The position numbers and the translations under genes were made by a program. From positions 1 through 64,000 of the forward strand of contig NZ_SCRH01000048.1 in NCBI RefSeq assembly GCF_004298145.1: DNA of 64,000 bases. Direction: 5' to 3'. Positions 8,464 to 16,611 of this stretch are shown here, one piece after another (positions within the stretch are counted from its first letter, which is position 1; each line of letters begins with the position of its first letter). Below the pieces are notes generated by a model, which saw nothing but the letters and a program-made list of their open reading frames with translations, ran no database searches and had not been told where the DNA came from. The stretch comes from Mycobacterium sp. Lineage in GTDB: Bacteria > Actinomycetota > Actinomycetes > Mycobacteriales > Mycobacteriaceae.

Positions 8464-9611
8464 CGTTCGAGGCCGTGGAGCTGGTCCGCCAGCCGGTCGG
8501 TGAATTCGGCGGCCCGCGCTGGGCTGTCCAGGGCGAACAGCGCGGCGGTGGCGCGGTCGCCATCGTCGTTGTGCCGCACCAGGATCGGCACACCGACGAT
8601 ATCGCTCGCGCGGACCGCGTCGAACGCGTCTTCGTCGGTGATGTCATCGCCGAGGTAGACCGGCGTCAGTGAACCCGACCCGGCCCCGTGCAGGTGATCG
8701 ATCACCCAGCGCAGCGTTTTACCCTTGTCCCAGTCCAGGTCCGGTCGCAGCTCGATGACCTCGCGTCCGGTGGTCACCCGGAGGGCGTCGCGGCGGCCCG
8801 CCGCGCGCACCGCGGCCAGCACCTCACCGACGCGTTCGCGTTCGGCGTTGCGGTAATGCACGGCAACGCCGAATCGCTTGTGCTCCACCACAACTCCGAG
8901 AATCGCACCGAGCTGGCCGCGCAGCTGGCCGGCCGCCTGCTCCAGCACCGGGATGGCCGCGGCCGCGGGGTCGTTCTGGTGGTGTGTCCCGTCGGGTGCG
9001 GTGAGCTCGAAACCGTGGCTGCCCGCGTACCAGATGCCCGGTACGCCAAGGCGGTTCGTCACGTCTGCGAGATCGCGGCCGGACAGCACCGCGACTGGAC
9101 AGCGTGCGGCCAACTTTCCCAGCGCCTCGGTGGCCCCGGCGACGGGCCGGGCGGCGTCCGGGTCGTCGACGATGTCGGACAGCGTGCCGTCGAAGTCGAA
9201 GAACACGGCCGGTCGCCGGTGGGCCAGGCCGTCGGCCAGGGCCTGCATCGCATCGGGCAGCTGCGACATCCGGCGGTCGCCGGTGCGCACGCCGATCTCG
9301 CGCAGGTCGGTGACCACCGCGTCGGCCCCGGCGTCACGCAACGCGTCGGGGCGCCCGGAGGGGTCGACGCCGATCACCCAGGCGAATCCCGCGGCGCGGG
9401 CGGTCTCGACGCCCGCGGCGTCCCCGGCGACCACGACGCCACGGCCCGGGCGCACGTTCAGGCGGTCGGCCGCCCGCGCCGGGCCGTCCGCCGAAACGAC
9501 GGCGGTGCGCACGCCGATCTCGTGCAGCTGCGCGGCCAGGGCGGAGCCGAGCGCGATCTCGGCCCCGAACAGCACCGCGTCATGGCGTCGCGGGTCGATG
9601 ATGACCGTCAT
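8460..9611 (-). CDS. otsB2: Trehalose-6-phosphate phosphatase
   Basis: HAD-superfamily phosphatase that finishes trehalose synthesis by removing phosphate from trehalose 6-phosphate. The 383-residue protein has an N-terminal degenerate HAD-like domain (about residues 1-115), then the catalytic motif I FFDFDGTLSDI, motif II LSGRDL, and the acidic motif YLGDDITDEDAF near residue 310. ATG 9611 is supported by TAATGT exactly 7 nt upstream, a leaderless arrangement; reading back to 9695 adds unconserved residues. H37Rv OtsB2 (Rv3372, 391 aa) matches well and also lies near dnaE2. Confidence 0.92.
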   Translation of the reverse strand: MTVIIDPRRHDAVLFGAEIALGSALAAQLHEIGVRTAVVSADGPARAADRLNVRPGRGVVVAGDAAGVETARAAGFAWVIGVDPSGRPDALRDAGADAVVTDLREIGVRTGDRRMSQLPDAMQALADGLAHRRPAVFFDFDGTLSDIVDDPDAARPVAGATEALGKLAARCPVAVLSGRDLADVTNRLGVPGIWYAGSHGFELTAPDGTHHQNDPAAAAIPVLEQAAGQLRGQLGAILGVVVEHKRFGVAVHYRNAERERVGEVLAAVRAAGRRDALRVTTGREVIELRPDLDWDKGKTLRWVIDHLHGAGSGSLTPVYLGDDITDEDAFDAVRASDIVGVPILVRHNDDGDRATAALFALDSPARAAEFTDRLADQLHGLER

Positions 9612-9714
9612 GGTCACGACATTAGGTGGTCTGCTGTGCCCCACCGCGTCGGCAATGCGGCGATTGCAGGGGTGACGCCGGAATCCGTGCAACATTGCTT
9701 TCCCAGTTTAGTGG

Positions 9715-9726
9715 TAAAGTAATGGG
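9715..9726 (+). promoter_or_regulatory. Probable leaderless promoter of vapBC
   Basis: TAAAGT at 9715-9720 lies 6 nt before the vapB ATG. It overlaps the small dyad TTTA-GTGG-TAAA at 9707-9718, a plausible autoregulatory site for VapB. No good -35 hexamer is seen at 16-18 bp spacing. Confidence 0.35.
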
Positions 9727-9960
9727 ATGCGTATTACCATCGACAAGGTGGGGCGGTTGGTCATCCCCAAATCGCTGCGCGAGCAGGCGGGCATCGCTGC
9801 GGGCGAGGTCGAGATATCCCTCGATGGGGCGGCCATCCGCATCGAGAGCGTGGCGGCCGACGATCTCGTCGAGGAGGACGGGCTTCTCCTGCTGCCCAGC
9901 GGCGGCCCGGAGCTGGACGCCGACGCGGTGAGGGAGCTGCGGCTTGCCGACCAGCGCTGA
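9727..9960 (+). CDS. vapB: VapB-type antitoxin, AbrB/SpoVT fold
   Basis: A 77-residue protein with an N-terminal swapped-hairpin DNA-binding domain: MRITIDKVGRLVIPKSLREQ is the standard AbrB-like opening, and the C-terminal acidic tail (residues 45-77) would wrap the toxin. It is immediately followed, with a 17-bp overlap, by a PIN-domain toxin gene, making a type II VapBC module. VapB usually represses its own promoter. Which of the many numbered mycobacterial VapBC pairs it corresponds to cannot be decided from sequence alone. Confidence 0.85.
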   Translation: MRITIDKVGRLVIPKSLREQAGIAAGEVEISLDGAAIRIESVAADDLVEEDGLLLLPSGGPELDADAVRELRLADQR

Positions 9961-10375
9961 ACATGTGCTGGTCGACACCAGTGCGGCCCTTGCGCTGGCG
10001 CAGCGTGAGAACCCATTTCACCGTGCCGCCAGGGCCAGGCTGCTCGGCTGCCGGCGGGGGATGTCCGGGCATGCGGCCGTGGAGCTGATGTCGGTGTTGA
10101 CACGACTGCCACCGCCACACCGCCTCAGTCCAGCTGCGGCGTTCCGGCTGGGTGAGGTCAATTTCCCGGAGTCATGCTTCTTGTCCGCGGCGGCCACCGA
10201 AGGCCTGCTGCGGGAGTTTGCCCAAGCGGGTTTGGCGGGTGGCGCGCTGTACGACGGCCTCGTCGGCGCCGCCGCCCGCAACCACAAGCTCCCGCTCATC
10301 ACGTGCGACCGACGAGCCGTGCCGACGTATCGGCTCCTCGGCGTCGACCACGAGCTGCTGTCATCGTCGTCTTAG
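9944..10375 (+). CDS. vapC: VapC-type PIN-domain ribonuclease toxin
   Basis: A 143-residue PIN nuclease. The four acidic positions are visible: D at VDTSA (residue 11), E at AVELMS (about 46), D at ALYDGLV (about 103) and D at TCDRRA (about 121). VapC toxins cut tRNA or rRNA under stress unless held by VapB. The TTG start at 9944 is preferred because AGGGAG at 9931-9936 lies 7 nt before it; GTG 9965, which would give MLVDTS, has no visible ribosome-binding site. The gene ends 3 bp before the SOS box of dnaE2, so readthrough from vapBC could enter dnaE2. Confidence 0.85.
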   Translation: MPTSAEHVLVDTSAALALAQRENPFHRAARARLLGCRRGMSGHAAVELMSVLTRLPPPHRLSPAAAFRLGEVNFPESCFLSAAATEGLLREFAQAGLAGGALYDGLVGAAARNHKLPLITCDRRAVPTYRLLGVDHELLSSSS

Positions 10376-10377
10376 TA

Positions 10378-10393
10378 TCGAACACCAGTTCGA
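10378..10393. promoter_or_regulatory. LexA binding site (SOS box) of dnaE2
   Basis: TCGAACACCAGTTCGA is a perfect match to the mycobacterial SOS box TCGAAC-N4-GTTCGA. It abuts TACACT at 10394-10399, a -10-like hexamer 7 nt before the GTG start of dnaE2, so bound LexA would block the promoter. Confidence 0.9.
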
Positions 10394-10406
10394 TACACTC
10401 GGATGG

Positions 10407-13400
10407 GTGGGCTGGTTCAACGGGCCGCCGAGCTGGGCGGAAATGGAGCGGGTGCTCGACAGCAAGCCGCGCCATGCCGGCGGACCGGCGGAATCGGAAC
10501 AGGACGGGCCCCTGTCGCGCAAGCGCGCGACGTACCAGCCGCCGGGTGGCGGCCGGGCGTCCCGCTCGTCCGTCGCCTATGCCGAACTGCATGCGCATTC
10601 GGCGTTCAGCTTCTTGGACGGGGCGAGCACGCCCGAGGAGCTGGTCGAGGAGGCGGCCCGGCTGGACCTGCGCTCCCTGGCGCTCACCGACCACGACGGC
10701 TTGTACGGGGCGGTGCGGTTCGCCGAGGCCGCCGCCGAGCTCGACATGCGTACCGTGTTCGGCGCCGAACTGTCGCTGGGCGGTGCGGCCCGCACCGAGC
10801 GCCCCGATCCGGCCGGGCCGCACCTGCTGGTGCTGGCCCGCGGCCCCGAGGGTTACCGGCGGCTGTCGCGGCAACTGGCCGCGGCGCATCTGGCCGGCGG
10901 CGAGAAGGGCAAGCCCCGTTACGATTTCGACGCGCTGACCGAGGCCGCCGCCGGTGGGCACTGGCACATCTTGACCGGATGCCGCAAAGGCCATGTGCGC
11001 CAAGCGCTTTCCGGCGGTGGGCCGGACGCGGCGGAGCGGGCGCTGGCCGACCTGGTGGACCGGTTCGGCGCCGCGCGGGTCAGCATCGAGTTGACCCACC
11101 ACGGTCAGCCCCTCGACGACGAACGCAACGCGGTGCTGGCCGCGCTGGCCCCGCGCTTCGGTGTCCGAGTCGTCGCCACCACCGGGGCGCATTTCGCGGG
11201 GCCGTCGCGGCGCCGGCTGGCCATGGCGATGGGCGCCATCCGGGCCCGGCAGTCCCTGGACTGCGCCGCCGGGTGGCTGGCCCCGCTGGGTGGTTCGCAC
11301 CTGCGCTCCGGTGAGGAGATGGCCCGGCTGTTCGGGCAGCGGCCCGACGCGGTGACGGCGGCCGCCGAGCTGGGCGAGCAGTGCGCGTTCGGGCTGGCGC
11401 TCATCGCGCCCCAGCTGCCCCCGTTCGACGTGCCCGACGGGCACACCGAGGACAGCTGGCTGCGGCAGTTGACGATGGCCGGGGCGCGCGACCGCTACGG
11501 GCCGAGCGCACCGCGCGCGTACTCCCAGATCGAGCGCGAGCTGAAAGTCATTGCCCAGCTGCGGTTTCCGGGCTACTTCCTGGTGGTGCACGATATCGCC
11601 CGGTTCTGCCGGGACAACAACATCCTGTGTCAGGGCAGGGGATCGGCGGCAAACTCCGCGGTCTGCTACGCCCTCGGCGTCACCGCCGTCGACCCGGTGG
11701 CCAACGAGCTGCTGTTCGAGCGCTTCCTGTCGCCGGCCCGCGACGGGCCGCCCGACATCGACATGGACATCGAGTCCGACCAGCGCGAAAAAGTCATCCA
11801 GTACGTCTATGACAAATACGGCCGTGACTACGCCGCCCAGGTCGCCAACGTCATCACCTACCGCGGAAAGATCGCGGTGCGCGACATGGCCCGCGCCCTG
11901 GGCTTCTCGCAGGGTCAGCAGGACGCCTGGAGCAAGCAGATCAGCCACTGGGGCGGCGCAGCGGATTCACCGGACATCGACGGCATTCCCGAGCAGGTGA
12001 TCGACCTGGCGAACCAGATCCGGAACCTGCCGCGGCACATGGGTATTCACTCCGGTGGCATGGTGATCTGCGACCGCCCGATCGCCGACGTGTGCCCGGT
12101 GGAGTGGGCGCGGATGGAGAATCGCAGCGTCCTGCAGTGGGACAAAGACGACTGTGCGGCAATCGGTTTGGTGAAGTTCGACCTGCTCGGGCTGGGCATG
12201 CTTTCGGCGCTGCACTACGCCATCGACCTGCTGGCCGAGCACAAGGACATCGAGGTGGACCTGGCCCGCCTCGACCTCTCCGAGCCGGCGGTGTACGGGA
12301 TGCTGGCCCGTGCCGATTCCGTCGGCGTGTTCCAGGTGGAGTCGCGCGCGCAGATGGCCACCCTGCCGCGGCTGAAGCCGCGGGTGTTCTACGACCTGGT
12401 GGTGGAGGTCGCGCTGATCCGTCCCGGGCCCATCCAGGGTGGGTCGGTGCACCCCTACATCCGGCGGCGCAACGGCCTGGATCCGGTGGTCTACGACCAC
12501 CCGTCCATGGAATCGGCGCTGCGAAAGACGCTGGGGGTGCCGCTCTTTCAGGAACAGCTGATGCAGCTCGCGGTCGACTGCGCCGGCTTTTCCGCTGCCG
12601 AGGCCGACCAGTTGCGCCGTGCCATGGGATCCAAGCGTTCCACCGAACGGATGCGACGGCTGCGTGGCCGGTTCTACGACGGGATGCGTGCGCTGCACGG
12701 CGCCCCCGACGAGGTGATCGACCGCACCTACGAAAAGCTGGAGGCGTTTGCCAATTTCGGTTTCCCGGAAAGCCACGCACTGAGCTTCGCGTCGCTGGTG
12801 TTCTACTCGTCGTGGTTCAAGCTGCACCACCCGGCGGCGTTCTGCGCCGCACTGCTGCGCGCCCAGCCGATGGGTTTCTACTCGCCACAGTCGCTGGTGG
12901 CCGACGCGCGCCGGCATGGCGTGACGGTGCACGGCCCGGACGTCAACGCCAGCCTGGCGCACGCCACGCTCGAGAACGCCGGGATGGAGGTACGGCTGGG
13001 TCTGGGGGCCGTCCGCCACATCGGCGACGACCTTGCCGAGACGCTGGTCGAAGAACGAAAAGCCAACGGCCCGTTCACCTCCCTGCTGGACCTGACCACC
13101 CGGATGCAGCTCTCCGTGCCGCAGACCGAGGCGCTGGCCACCGCCGGTGCTTTTGCCTGCTTTTCCATGTCCCGGCGCGAGGGGCTGTGGGCGGCCGGCG
13201 CGGCGGCCACCCAGCGGCCGGGCCGACTGCCCGGGGTGGGCTCGTCCTCGCACATCCCGGCGCTGCCCGGGATGAGTGAGCTGGAACTGGCCGCCGCCGA
13301 CGTGTGGGCCACCGGCGTCTCCCCGGACAGTTACCCGACGCAGTTCCTGCGGGAAGACCTGGACGCCATGGGGGTGGTGCCCGCCGAGAAGCTGGGATCG

Positions 13401-13685
13401 GTGACCGACGGCGACCGCGTGCTGATCGCCGGCGCGGTGACCCACCGGCAGCGCCCCGGGACGGCCCAGGGGGTGACATTCCTCAACCTGGAGGACGAGA
13501 CCGGGATGGTCAACGTGCTCTGCGCGCCGGGGGTGTGGGCGCGGCATCGCAAGCTGGCGAATTCGGCGCCGGCGCTGCTGGTGCGCGGGCAGGTCCAAAA
13601 CGCCAGCGGCGCGATCACCGTCGTCGCCGAAAGGTTGGGCCGCATCACCCTGGCGGTCGGCTCGCGCTCGCGCGACTTCCGGTGA
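10407..13685 (+). CDS. dnaE2: Error-prone DNA polymerase DnaE2
   Basis: Alpha subunit of a damage-inducible C-family polymerase that performs mutagenic translesion synthesis together with ImuA' and ImuB. The 1092-residue protein has the N-terminal PHP domain (AELHAHSAFSFLDGAS about residues 59-74), the polymerase active site PDIDMDIESDQ near residue 449, and a C-terminal OB-fold region (GVTFLNLEDETGMVNV about 1020-1035). The start GTG 10407 gives MGWFNGPPSWAEMERVL, matching M. tuberculosis DnaE2; TACACT sits 7 nt upstream, indicating a leaderless message, and a perfect SOS box lies just above. imuA'/imuB are not in this window even though in H37Rv they neighbour iunH. Confidence 0.95.
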   Translation: MGWFNGPPSWAEMERVLDSKPRHAGGPAESEQDGPLSRKRATYQPPGGGRASRSSVAYAELHAHSAFSFLDGASTPEELVEEAARLDLRSLALTDHDGLYGAVRFAEAAAELDMRTVFGAELSLGGAARTERPDPAGPHLLVLARGPEGYRRLSRQLAAAHLAGGEKGKPRYDFDALTEAAAGGHWHILTGCRKGHVRQALSGGGPDAAERALADLVDRFGAARVSIELTHHGQPLDDERNAVLAALAPRFGVRVVATTGAHFAGPSRRRLAMAMGAIRARQSLDCAAGWLAPLGGSHLRSGEEMARLFGQRPDAVTAAAELGEQCAFGLALIAPQLPPFDVPDGHTEDSWLRQLTMAGARDRYGPSAPRAYSQIERELKVIAQLRFPGYFLVVHDIARFCRDNNILCQGRGSAANSAVCYALGVTAVDPVANELLFERFLSPARDGPPDIDMDIESDQREKVIQYVYDKYGRDYAAQVANVITYRGKIAVRDMARALGFSQGQQDAWSKQISHWGGAADSPDIDGIPEQVIDLANQIRNLPRHMGIHSGGMVICDRPIADVCPVEWARMENRSVLQWDKDDCAAIGLVKFDLLGLGMLSALHYAIDLLAEHKDIEVDLARLDLSEPAVYGMLARADSVGVFQVESRAQMATLPRLKPRVFYDLVVEVALIRPGPIQGGSVHPYIRRRNGLDPVVYDHPSMESALRKTLGVPLFQEQLMQLAVDCAGFSAAEADQLRRAMGSKRSTERMRRLRGRFYDGMRALHGAPDEVIDRTYEKLEAFANFGFPESHALSFASLVFYSSWFKLHHPAAFCAALLRAQPMGFYSPQSLVADARRHGVTVHGPDVNASLAHATLENAGMEVRLGLGAVRHIGDDLAETLVEERKANGPFTSLLDLTTRMQLSVPQTEALATAGAFACFSMSRREGLWAAGAAATQRPGRLPGVGSSSHIPALPGMSELELAAADVWATGVSPDSYPTQFLREDLDAMGVVPAEKLGSVTDGDRVLIAGAVTHRQRPGTAQGVTFLNLEDETGMVNVLCAPGVWARHRKLANSAPALLVRGQVQNASGAITVVAERLGRITLAVGSRSRDFR

Positions 13686-13693
13686 CGATCGAT

Positions 13694-13742
13694 CGGAACG
13701 CGTTACGAGAAAGTTCCGAAAGTGTTCTGACAGAGCTCGGAA
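13694..13742. promoter_or_regulatory. Nested dyads at the cassette promoter
   Basis: Two overlapping inverted repeats use the same half-site: CGGAAC (13694-13699) with GTTCCG (13713-13718), and TTCCGA (13714-13719) with TCGGAA (13737-13742). The second spans the -35 and spacer of the promoter below. They are reasonable operators for the TetR protein encoded as the second gene of the cassette, but no direct evidence links them. Confidence 0.4.
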
Positions 13743-13760
13743 ATGTGTATTCTTCTCCGC
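13725..13760 (+). promoter_or_regulatory. Promoter of the accessory cassette, leaderless
   Basis: TTCTGA (13725-13730), 17-bp spacer, TATTCT (13748-13753), then 7 nt to the GTG at 13761. Spacing and -10 are both good for a housekeeping-type mycobacterial promoter. The expected transcription start coincides with the start codon. Confidence 0.5.
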
Positions 13761-14900
13761 GTGAATGCGGTCGAAGACCTCAGCGCGTACGCGATCTCGG
13801 GGGCCGTGAAAGCGTCGCCCCCCGCCGGGCGCCGGTTCCCATCGGAGTGCCGCACGCCGGCCGAGGGCATCGCGGACGGCATCGAGGCGGAGCGCCTGGG
13901 CTTCTCCCGCGTCTGGGTCTCCGAGCGGTACGACATCAAGCACGCCGACGTCGTGCTCTCGGGCATCGCCGCCCGGACCGAGCGGATCCGGCTTGCGACC
14001 GGGACCATCGATCCGCAGACACGCCAGATCTGGAACACCGCCGCCTTCGGCGCGACGATGCACGCCTGCTATGGACCGCGCCTCGACCTGTGCCTCGGGC
14101 TCGGCGACGACGCAATATTTCGCCACATGGGGCTGCGCAAGGCCAGCTACCGCGAAATCATTGAATACGTAAGCCTTTATCGGCGGCTGTGGGCCGGCGA
14201 GACGGTCTCCTACGACGGTCAATCGGGCGTGTTCGCCGACTTCTCGATGTCGGAGACCTTCGATGGCGAACCGCCGCGGCTGTGGCTGGGTTCGTTCGCG
14301 AACCCCCAGGGCGCGGAGACGATCGCGGCCGCCTTCGATGGCGTGATCCTGCCGCCGATCTTCACTCCCGGGGCGACCCGCGCCGCCGTCGGCCGGATCC
14401 GCGACGCGTGCGCGCGGATCGGCCGCGACCCCGGCGAGGTCCGGATCGTGCAGTCGGTGGTCACCGCGCCGGATCTATCGGAGGAAGAGGCGCGGCAGCT
14501 CGCGCACGGGCGGACCGTCTCGTACTTCGTCTACCCCGGCTACGGGGAGAACCTCGCCCGCGTCAACGGCTGGGACGAAGACGTCGTGCTCGCGGTCCGT
14601 CGCCACCCTATGTTCACCGGCGTCGGCAAGGTGCCCGACATGGTTTTTCATCGTCACGAAATGCTGGCCCCCGCGGAGCTCATCCCCGACGAATGGATGC
14701 TCGACTCGTGCGCCATCGGAACCGCCGAGGAGTGCGCGACGAACTTGCGACGATTCATCGACGCCGGGGCGGATGAGGTCGCGACCTACGGGTCGACCCC
14801 CGGTCAGAACGCGGGCCTGATCGACGCCTGGCGACTCGCGAAGCGAGAAACAGCCCGAGAAACAGCCCGAGAAACAGCCCGAGAAACAGCCGATGCCTAG
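13761..14900 (+). CDS. LLM-class (luciferase-like) oxidoreductase, probable F420 enzyme
   Basis: A 379-residue TIM-barrel protein of the bacterial luciferase/F420-dependent reductase family. Signs are GIADGIEAERLGFSRVWVSERYD near the N terminus, the strand-loop TERIRLATGT, and RLDLCLGLGDD followed by the long EIIEYVSLYRRLWAGETVSYDG segment. Substrate is unknown; resemblance to mycobacterial TIGR03857-type proteins is an impression. GTG 13761 is chosen over the upstream ATG 13743 because of the leaderless promoter spacing. The C terminus is odd: a 12-bp unit repeated four times encodes RETA repeats and ends exactly at the ATG of the TetR gene, whose first bases overlap this gene's stop. First gene of a five-gene cassette. 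Confidence 0.8.
   Translation: MNAVEDLSAYAISGAVKASPPAGRRFPSECRTPAEGIADGIEAERLGFSRVWVSERYDIKHADVVLSGIAARTERIRLATGTIDPQTRQIWNTAAFGATMHACYGPRLDLCLGLGDDAIFRHMGLRKASYREIIEYVSLYRRLWAGETVSYDGQSGVFADFSMSETFDGEPPRLWLGSFANPQGAETIAAAFDGVILPPIFTPGATRAAVGRIRDACARIGRDPGEVRIVQSVVTAPDLSEEEARQLAHGRTVSYFVYPGYGENLARVNGWDEDVVLAVRRHPMFTGVGKVPDMVFHRHEMLAPAELIPDEWMLDSCAIGTAEECATNLRRFIDAGADEVATYGSTPGQNAGLIDAWRLAKRETARETARETARETADA
14845..14892 (+). repeat. Four 12-bp tandem repeats at LLM/TetR junction
   Basis: The unit gagaaacagccc occurs at 14845, 14857, 14869 and 14881 (last base of the fourth is g). Each unit encodes RETA in the LLM frame, and the array stops exactly before the TetR ATG at 14893. Copy-number change would alter the LLM tail without a frameshift and move the TetR start relative to upstream sequence. 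Confidence 0.9.
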
Positions 14901-15549
14901 AACTGTCGTTCGTCGCCGGCCCAAAGTGCATGACATCGCTCGCGAGGACGTGATCGACGCGGCGGCGGCGATCGTCGCCGAAAGCGGCTATGAGGCCCTC
15001 AGCATGAGGGCGCTCGCCGACCGCTGCGAGGTGCCGATCACAACGATCTATCGACTCATCACCGCCAAGGAGCAGTTGCTCGGAGCGCTCGCCGATCGGC
15101 TGTTCCGCGAGATCATGGAGCCTATACCGGCGAGCTCCGCGTCGTGGGAATCCGAAGTGCTGACGATCTTCTGCACGGCGAACCGCCTGCTGCACGAACA
15201 TCCGGAACTCGCGGAGATCGTCGCCCGGCAGCACACGAACGGCCAGGTCGGCTTCGCCACCGCGGAGCGCACCATCCGGGCGCTGCGCCGGGCCGGACTG
15301 ACGGCCGAGAACGCCGCGGTCGCGTTCAACGCGCTCGTCGCCTACACGATCGGATTCACGCAACGTCAACTGCACACGACGACCGCAAGCGTGGGCGAGC
15401 GCTGGGCGCTGGTGCAGGAACTTCCGCGGGAGGAGTACGAAAACGTGCACGCCTTGAATCAGGCGCTGATCGCACGCCCGTCCAGTGAGCAGTTCGAGGA
15501 GGGCTTGAAGGTAATAGTGCGAGGCTTCGTCCAGGGCCTGCAGCGATGA
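14893..15549 (+). CDS. TetR-family transcriptional regulator
   Basis: A 218-residue one-component regulator. Residues about 18-62 form the TetR DNA-binding domain (VIDAAAAIVAESGYEALSMRALADRCEVPITTIYRLITAKEQLL), with YRLITAK in place of the more common YxHFxxK recognition end. The C-terminal half is helical and presumably binds the cassette's substrate or product. It overlaps the LLM gene's stop by 8 bp and is itself overlapped by the phosphotransferase start (ATGA at 15546-15549), so it is embedded in the operon it probably controls. No strong ribosome-binding site precedes it; reinitiation after the LLM gene is likely. Confidence 0.85.
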   Translation: MPRTVVRRRPKVHDIAREDVIDAAAAIVAESGYEALSMRALADRCEVPITTIYRLITAKEQLLGALADRLFREIMEPIPASSASWESEVLTIFCTANRLLHEHPELAEIVARQHTNGQVGFATAERTIRALRRAGLTAENAAVAFNALVAYTIGFTQRQLHTTTASVGERWALVQELPREEYENVHALNQALIARPSSEQFEEGLKVIVRGFVQGLQR

Positions 15550-16586
15550 GCGCCGCGGTCCCGCCGACCTTGGCGGCGCTGACCGTCGACTGGTTCGCGC
15601 ACGCGCTCGACCTGCCCGTCGCCACGGCGGAGGCCGAGCCCGTAGCATTTGCCGGCGCGACAACCGATTTGGCGCGCGTGCGACTCACTTACGATGACGG
15701 CACGACGGGACCGGCGAGCGTGGTCGCCAAGATCACCGGTCAGGACGAGGTTCGCGCCGCGATGGACGCGGCGATGGGCCTGTTCGCCCGTGAGGCGCGC
15801 TTCTACGCCACGTTCGCGCAGCACGTTCCGGTCCGCGCCCCGCGCTGTTTCTATGTGGGGGATGGTCGCGAGACGCCGCTTTTGCTCGAGGACCTGGGGC
15901 AGCTGCGGATGGGCGATCAGATGGAGGGCCTGACGATCCAGGACGCCGAGCGGATCATCGATGCGCTGGCCGGGCTCCACGCCGCCTTCTGGAATACGCC
16001 TGCCCGGCAACAGGATTGGCTGCTCAACCCGGTGGACCCCGGCTTCGCCGGGATGGTTGCCCACCTGGTTTCCAGCGGAAGCGGCGCCCTGCGTGATCGC
16101 TTCACCGGCCGGGTCCCCGAGGAGTCGCTGCAGGCGGTGCTTCGGCACGCGGGCGACTGGCAAGCCGTGCTCACCCGGGGAGTCGAGGGACCGCACACCG
16201 TCGCGCACCACGACGCGCGGCTCGACAACGTTTTCTTCGAGCCCGACGGCACCCCGGTCTTCATCGATTGGCAGGCCGTCGCCGACGCGCGCGGAACGCA
16301 CGACATCGCGCTGCTCCTCACCCAGAGCATGAAAGTTGAATTGCTGCAAGATAATTGGGAGACCCTGCTTCGGCGCTACCACGCCGAGCTGATCAGCCGC
16401 GGCGTCGACGACTACAGCTGGGACGATTGCCGGCGGCATTACCGCCAGAACGTCCTGTTCTCCCTCGGCGCCGGGATGGCCCTGCTGGGCGAGATGGACA
16501 TCGGCGACGGTCGCGGACTCGGTGACGCGATTGTGATCCGAGCGCTGAATCACATCGCCGACGTGAACGCCTTCGACGCGCTGTAG
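15546..16586 (+). CDS. Protein-kinase-fold phosphotransferase (APH/ecdysteroid-kinase-like)
   Basis: A 346-residue member of the aminoglycoside phosphotransferase/choline kinase-like superfamily. The Brenner motif is HHDARLDN (residues 221-228, catalytic D223, N228) and the metal-binding Asp is at FIDWQAV (D241). K62 in SVVAKIT and E83 in REARFY are candidates for the ATP-positioning Lys-Glu pair. Such proteins phosphorylate hydroxyl groups of small molecules; the long insert and the terminal INHIADVNAF-like region recall the ecdysteroid-kinase branch common in mycobacteria. It is coupled to the TetR gene by ATGA overlap. The substrate is unknown, but the flanking F420-type enzymes suggest a lipid or sterol-like compound. 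Confidence 0.8.
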   Translation: MSAAVPPTLAALTVDWFAHALDLPVATAEAEPVAFAGATTDLARVRLTYDDGTTGPASVVAKITGQDEVRAAMDAAMGLFAREARFYATFAQHVPVRAPRCFYVGDGRETPLLLEDLGQLRMGDQMEGLTIQDAERIIDALAGLHAAFWNTPARQQDWLLNPVDPGFAGMVAHLVSSGSGALRDRFTGRVPEESLQAVLRHAGDWQAVLTRGVEGPHTVAHHDARLDNVFFEPDGTPVFIDWQAVADARGTHDIALLLTQSMKVELLQDNWETLLRRYHAELISRGVDDYSWDDCRRHYRQNVLFSLGAGMALLGEMDIGDGRGLGDAIVIRALNHIADVNAFDAL

Positions 16587-16611
16587 ACCTCAACCACGGG
16601 CAGGACATCCG

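Noticed and set aside
10299..14222. Very long open frames on the minus strand opposite dnaE2 (549 and 751 codons)
   Set aside because: They are shadows of a high-G+C gene with strong third-position bias; dnaE2 on the plus strand is unambiguous and the antisense frames show no family features.
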